A stretch of DNA of 64,000 bases from assembly GCA_964453525.1 (NCBI GenBank), contig CAYVOV010000004.1, positions 62,001-126,000 on the forward strand, in the 5' to 3' direction. Under the pieces are notes generated by a model. That model did not search any database. It was not told the origin of the DNA and was given only the letters and a program-made list of their open reading frames with translations. How positions within the stretch are numbered: the first letter of the stretch is position 1; each line of letters starts with the position of its first letter. Made by a program: the position numbers and the translations under genes. This document shows positions 59,860-64,000 of the stretch, piece by piece. Origin of the DNA: CAYVOV01 sp964453525. Lineage in GTDB: Bacteria > Chloroflexota > Dehalococcoidia > Dehalococcoidales > UBA2162.

Positions 59860-61056
59860 GTGATTCTCGAACAATGGCAGAAGAACCTCTATACGATATT
59901 TATTGCCCAGTTCTTCGTGATGATGGGCTTCAATTTTGTTAATCCCTTCCTGCCACTTTTTATACAGGAGATTGGTAATTATTCGAATGAAGAAGCTGCC
60001 TTCTGGTCGGGCATGGCAACGGCTGGTCTCGGTATTGCCCTGTTCGTAGGAGGGCCGCTGTGGGGTATCATCGCCGATAAGTGGGGCAGGAAAGCGATGT
60101 TGCTCAGAGCCCAGTTCTGCAGCGTTTTTATTCTTATCGGCCTCGGGCTTTCACCAAACGTTTACTGGGTTGTCGGGTTACGCGTCGTCCAGGGATTTTT
60201 CAGCGGAACAATGACCGCCGCCCAGGCGATGGTGGCTGGCGGTGCTCCCCGCGAGAAGATGCCTTTCGCCATGGGGCTTCTCCTGGCGGCGGTATTCAGC
60301 GGTACCACTTTAGGCCCGTTACTCGGCGGGATTCTGGCTGATGTTTTCGGTTACAGGCCTACCTTCTACATTACCGGTGCTCTCCTGTTTCTGGGCGGTA
60401 CAATCGTGCTCTTCTTCGCCAAAGAAAAATTCGAACGCCCCTTACCGGAAGAGTCCGCTTCGGTGAAGAGTATGCTGCGCCTGGCAGCATCCAGACAGAT
60501 GCTCCCGCTTTTGCTGACTTTATGCGCCTTGCAGCTTGGACCGCAGATGATTCAACCTATTATCCCGGTATTTATCAGGGAGATAAACCCGGCGATAAAA
60601 GCGGCGACGATGTCCGGCATCGCTTTTTGCGCGATGGGAGTAACGGCGGCAATATCTTCTGTATTTGCGGCCCGTATCGGGGGACGTGTTTCCCTGAAGA
60701 AGATTCTCGTTTTTTCCTGTGTGGGAGCTGGACTGCTCTATCTGCCGCCGGTGTGGGCGGGCACGGTGGTGCTGCTGATAATCTTCATTGCCTTGACTGG
60801 CTTCTTGAAGGGTGGTTTGATGGCATCTTCGAGTGCACTGGTCGGTCTTTCTGCGGCACAGAGCCAGCAGGGTGTGGCTTACGGAGTAGCCCAGAGCGCC
60901 AACGCGCTCGGCATCGGCATCGGGCCGCTGCTCGGCGGTATCCTGTCTCCGCTGCTTGGTCTGAGGGCTGTCTTCGCCGTTGCTGCCGGCATCTTCGTGA
61001 TAATCGGACTCGCCGTTGCCAGGTTTTTACGCGATGTGAGCCTGGAAAAAGCCTGA
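59860..61056 (+). CDS. Major facilitator superfamily exporter
   Basis: 398 residues with 12 hydrophobic helices. After helix 2 lies GGPLWGIIADKWGRKAMLL (about 60-78), the MFS motif A, and helix 5 region LGPLLGGILADVFGYRP carries the antiporter-type motif C, typical of drug:H+ exporters (DHA1). GTG start at 59860. Substrate unknown. The gene lies alone, convergent with nuoN. Confidence 0.88.
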   Translation: MILEQWQKNLYTIFIAQFFVMMGFNFVNPFLPLFIQEIGNYSNEEAAFWSGMATAGLGIALFVGGPLWGIIADKWGRKAMLLRAQFCSVFILIGLGLSPNVYWVVGLRVVQGFFSGTMTAAQAMVAGGAPREKMPFAMGLLLAAVFSGTTLGPLLGGILADVFGYRPTFYITGALLFLGGTIVLFFAKEKFERPLPEESASVKSMLRLAASRQMLPLLLTLCALQLGPQMIQPIIPVFIREINPAIKAATMSGIAFCAMGVTAAISSVFAARIGGRVSLKKILVFSCVGAGLLYLPPVWAGTVVLLIIFIALTGFLKGGLMASSSALVGLSAAQSQQGVAYGVAQSANALGIGIGPLLGGILSPLLGLRAVFAVAAGIFVIIGLAVARFLRDVSLEKA

Positions 61057-61121
61057 TGGTGAAACAAACGGGAAGAAAACGGGCAAAATATAGCTGGCTT
61101 TAGATTGAAAGACATTTCTGA

Positions 61122-62582
61122 TTAGGAGAAGAACAATCTGGCGGCGGCTTCCGCCAGGTTCATCACGTAGTTGGGGACAATGCCCAGGAGCAGGACGCCG
61201 AGGCAGGAGAGAAACACCACCACCCTCAGTGCTCCGGAAGAAGACACCTTTTCCCCGGATGCCGCTTCGCCGAACCACATCACCTTAACCACCCGCAGGT
61301 AGTAGAATGCGGAGATAACGCTGTTAATCACGGCAATAATAACCAGCCAGAGCAGCCCGTTCTGTACGGCACCCCTGAAGATGAAGAACTTGCCCATGAA
61401 GCCGGCAGCCGGCGGCATACCGATAAGGGAAATAAGGCAGAAGCTCAGGGCGAGAGTCAGCACCGGCGCCCGCTTAATCATTCCGGAGAAGTCCTGGATG
61501 AGGTCGCTATTGAGCTTGTTGGTGATGGCAATAATGACTGAAAAAGCTCCCAGGTTAGCCAGCGAATAACCGGCAAGGAAGAATATAATGCCACTCTGCC
61601 CGGCAATATCCGTCGAACTGGATACTCCCATCGTTGCCAGACCTACCAGCAGGTAACCGGCCTGAGCGATGCTCGAGTAACCGAGCATCCGCTTGATATT
61701 CGCCTGGGGAATGGCGGTCAGATTACCCAGAGACATTCCGATGGCGGCAAGCACGGCGAAGATTATTCCCCAGTTCGTGCTCAGCCAGTCGGGCATCTGG
61801 AAGGCGGAGTAAAAAATCCGCAGCAGAACGGCGAATCCGGCTGCCTTGCTGCCCACCGAAAGGTAGGCAGTTACCGGAGTCGGCGCTCCCTCGTAGACAT
61901 CGGGAACCCACATGTGGAATGGAATAGCCGCAATCTTGAAGCCGAGACCGGCGATAATCAACACTATACCCATGATAAGTCCCGGGCTGGCGGAAACGGC
62001 TGTTGGAGACATTCCCTGGATGGAGGCGGCGATTTCAGCGAGCTTTGTCTCGCCGGTGAAGCCGAAGACAAGTGCCATGCCGAAGAGAAGCACCGCCGAG
62101 GCAACGGCGCCAAGCAGCATGTACTTGATTGATGATTCGGATGAGTTCGAGTCTTTCAGGAAGCCGACAAGCACATATAGAGAGATGCTGGCAAGCTCCA
62201 GGGCGATATAGATTGAGATTAACTCGGTGGTGGCTGCCATCAGCATCATGCCGAGTGCCGAAAGGAGCACCAGGGCATAGTATTCACCCTGAAAACGGGA
62301 GAACTTCGATACGTAGTCCGTCGATGCCAGAATGACAAGAGCTGCGATGCCCAGGAAAAGCAGCTTGAAGAAAATGGCGAAGCCGTCCACCGCCAGCATG
62401 CCGTAGAATATACCCGCTGAAGCCGTTTTCATCGTTATTGCAAAAACAGCGGCTACTATCAGACCGATTATGCTGATTACTGCCAGGGCGCCCTTTCGCT
62501 CGATAAATAGGTCGAGCAGGACTACCGCGATGGCAGTACCGGCCAGCACTATCTCCGGTATAAAGAATCCCAGATTCAACAT
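61122..62582 (-). CDS. nuoN: NADH-quinone oxidoreductase subunit N
   Basis: 486 residues with 14 hydrophobic helices, an antiporter-like proton-pumping subunit of complex I. Conserved blocks: TELISIYIALELASISLYVL (about 120-139) with the essential glutamate, FKIAAIPFHMWVPDVYEGAP (about 215-234) with lysine and histidine, and MLGYSSIAQAGYLLVG (about 300-315). It starts at ATG 62582 with AAGGAG upstream, 15 bp after the nuoM stop. Likely the last gene of a nuo operon that continues beyond the right edge. Confidence 0.94.
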   Translation of the reverse strand: MLNLGFFIPEIVLAGTAIAVVLLDLFIERKGALAVISIIGLIVAAVFAITMKTASAGIFYGMLAVDGFAIFFKLLFLGIAALVILASTDYVSKFSRFQGEYYALVLLSALGMMLMAATTELISIYIALELASISLYVLVGFLKDSNSSESSIKYMLLGAVASAVLLFGMALVFGFTGETKLAEIAASIQGMSPTAVSASPGLIMGIVLIIAGLGFKIAAIPFHMWVPDVYEGAPTPVTAYLSVGSKAAGFAVLLRIFYSAFQMPDWLSTNWGIIFAVLAAIGMSLGNLTAIPQANIKRMLGYSSIAQAGYLLVGLATMGVSSSTDIAGQSGIIFFLAGYSLANLGAFSVIIAITNKLNSDLIQDFSGMIKRAPVLTLALSFCLISLIGMPPAAGFMGKFFIFRGAVQNGLLWLVIIAVINSVISAFYYLRVVKVMWFGEAASGEKVSSSGALRVVVFLSCLGVLLLGIVPNYVMNLAEAAARLFFS

Positions 62583-62597
62583 TTACTCCTTAATTTA

Positions 62598-64000
62598 TCA
62601 CCCTATTAAACCCGTTATGGGCATAACCCCAATCTTAATCATATCGGTCAGGACTGCCGGATAGATACCGACAAGCATTATAAGCACTATAAAGCAGACC
62701 ATATAGACCCGTTCCAGGCCGTCGGCGTCCTTGACACCATCGAACTCCTCTTTCACCGGGCCGTAGAACACCCGCTGTAATGCCCATAAAATATATCCGG
62801 CGGCGAGGACAACGCCGATACAGGAGAGGATTGTGAACACCGGAGCGCCGTTGACAACCGGGCTGGAGAAGCTGCCGACGAAGGTTAAGAACTCAGCGGC
62901 AAAACCGCTGGTGGTCGGCAGTCCCAGCGAACCGAGTCCGGCTATCGAGAATATGATAGCGATAAACGGTATCTGTCTTGCCAGGCCGCCCAGATTCCTC
63001 AGGTCGCGTTCGTGCAGGTTATGTATTGTCAGACCTGCCATGGCAAACATAAGTCCGGTGAGCAGGCCATGACTTACCATCTGGAGTGCAGCGCCGGTAA
63101 TACTTATCTCACCGAGGGCGAAAATACCGAGCAGGACAAAGCCCATGTGGCTGACACTGCTGTAAGCAATCATTCTCTTGAGGTCGGTCTGCCTCAGAGT
63201 AAGGGCGGCTCCATAGATTACACTGATTACCGCCAGTGTCAGCAGCAGCGGTGCATACTGCCGGGCAACATCAGGGAAGAAGCTGACAACGCGAATCATC
63301 CCGTAGCCGCCCATCTTGATTAAAGCACCGGCCAGCATTACGCTTCCTGCTGTCGGGGCGTCGGTATGGGCGTCGGGTAACCAGGTGTGAAGCGGGAAAA
63401 CCGGCAGCTTGACGGCAAAGCCGATAATCAGCAGGAAGAAGATTAACGCAGCCGGTGGGACCAGCTGCACCATACCCAGTCCCTGCCGGGATATTTCAAC
63501 CATATCCAGGCTGTCGGTAGCAAAGTAGAGGCTGAGGATACCGGCGAGCATGAAAGCGCTGCCGAATAGCGTGTAGAGGACGTACTTAATCGCCGAGTAT
63601 TCTTTCCTGCCCGAACCCCAGACGGAAATCAGGAAATACATCGGGATTATTTCTATCTCCCAGAAAACGAAAAACAGGACGAGGTCGAGCGAGCAGAATA
63701 CGCCGAGGATACTCGTTTCAAGCAGCAGCAGCCAGGCAAAGTACTCGCGTACCCGGAGCTGCTCCTTCCATGAAATAAGGACAACCATAAATCCGAGGAA
63801 TGCGGTCAGCACCACCAGGGGCATACTCAAGCCGTCTACACCCAGGTGATAGTGAGCATTGAGAGCCGTAATCCAGGGTATCTTTTCCTCGTACTGAATT
63901 ACACCGGCGGCCTCCATTGACCTGTCAAAGCCGATAAAAATACCGATGGCGATAAGCAGAGGGACAATCGTAAAAATCGCCGCTAGGTATCTGGTGAGTT
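62598..64000 (-). CDS. nuoM: NADH-quinone oxidoreductase subunit M (partial, N-terminus beyond the edge)
   Basis: The reading frame is open to the right edge of the window (64000) and does not start at the internal ATG at 63917: the upstream residues AIFTIVPLLIAIGIFIGF continue a membrane helix. Diagnostic blocks: HLGVDGLSMPLVVLTAFLG, FFVFWEIEIIPMYFLISVWG with the key glutamate, LPVFPLHTWLPDAHTDAPT, and RMIAYSSVSHMGFVLLG. Proton-pumping antiporter-like subunit of complex I, in front of nuoN. Confidence 0.94.
   Translation of the reverse strand, partial: LTRYLAAIFTIVPLLIAIGIFIGFDRSMEAAGVIQYEEKIPWITALNAHYHLGVDGLSMPLVVLTAFLGFMVVLISWKEQLRVREYFAWLLLLETSILGVFCSLDLVLFFVFWEIEIIPMYFLISVWGSGRKEYSAIKYVLYTLFGSAFMLAGILSLYFATDSLDMVEISRQGLGMVQLVPPAALIFFLLIIGFAVKLPVFPLHTWLPDAHTDAPTAGSVMLAGALIKMGGYGMIRVVSFFPDVARQYAPLLLTLAVISVIYGAALTLRQTDLKRMIAYSSVSHMGFVLLGIFALGEISITGAALQMVSHGLLTGLMFAMAGLTIHNLHERDLRNLGGLARQIPFIAIIFSIAGLGSLGLPTTSGFAAEFLTFVGSFSSPVVNGAPVFTILSCIGVVLAAGYILWALQRVFYGPVKEEFDGVKDADGLERVYMVCFIVLIMLVGIYPAVLTDMIKIGVMPITGLIG

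Overview
The window looks like a chromosomal segment of an uncultured anaerobic bacterium, most likely a Chloroflexota of the Dehalococcoidia type. This rests on gene content rather than on any marker gene: a methanogen-like heterodisulfide reductase/[NiFe]-hydrogenase cluster, HisZ-dependent histidine synthesis, NuoM/NuoN, MATE and SPFH/NfeD genes, and frequent TTG/GTG starts. No rRNA or phylogenetic marker was available to test it. A run of 10 N at 12180-12189, flanked by homopolymers, shows that this is a draft assembly.

Layout. 1-5.3 kb: remains of two sugar-nucleotide epimerases, wecB, tRNA-Glu, a VTT membrane protein, a NifU-like gene interrupted by an in-frame TGA, argC and a K+ channel. 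5.7-11.5 kb: folC and three tandem MATE exporters. 11.6-12.8 kb: a SWIM-domain protein and a gene-poor, hairpin-rich stretch with the gap. 12.8-20.4 kb: dtd, a Fur/Zur-type regulator with a zinc/manganese ABC transporter, two methyltransferases, nadC-yajC-miaB. 20.6-26.2 kb: a lipoprotein gene directly behind tRNA-Ser, a 2-oxoacid oxidoreductase gamma remnant, a LarA-like racemase, an S9 peptidase and a DUF2284 protein. 26.4-33 kb (minus strand): a fused HdrCB/HdrD-like protein, HdrA, MvhD, MvhG, MvhA and a hydrogenase maturation protease, expected to form an H2-oxidising, electron-bifurcating complex. 33.7-40.1 kb: two epimerase paralogues, a tyrosine phosphatase with an ochre codon, birA, slipin and two NfeD genes. 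40.7-49.9 kb: a histidine cluster (hisZ, creatininase-like, double-domain hisG, hisD, broken lipoprotein gene, hisC, an HTH-hisB fusion) and a NapH-like ferredoxin. 50-58.6 kb: purC, DUF1648, glyS, a CTP-synthase-like amidotransferase interrupted by TGA, a GIY-YIG protein, two HAD hydrolases, GNAT, a membrane protein and sbcD. 58.6-64 kb: a repeat-rich region, an MFS exporter, nuoN and partial nuoM.

The most notable observation is that two unrelated genes (NifU-like at 2707-2931 and glutamine amidotransferase-like at 53240-53971) are each interrupted by one in-frame TGA exactly where the family has a functional cysteine. Each TGA is followed by a hairpin whose loop begins 19 nt after it with U-G as its first two bases, compatible with the bacterial SECIS model. 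This suggests two unusual selenoproteins, or UGA-to-Cys recoding. The Sec machinery itself is not in the window.

Other points of interest are a helix-turn-helix domain fused to HisB behind a consensus promoter, a tandem HisG whose halves have complementary degenerate motifs, a MITE-like repeat family (about 135-170 bp, terminal inverted repeat CTTGCCYYAAAAGTC), and several recently broken genes.
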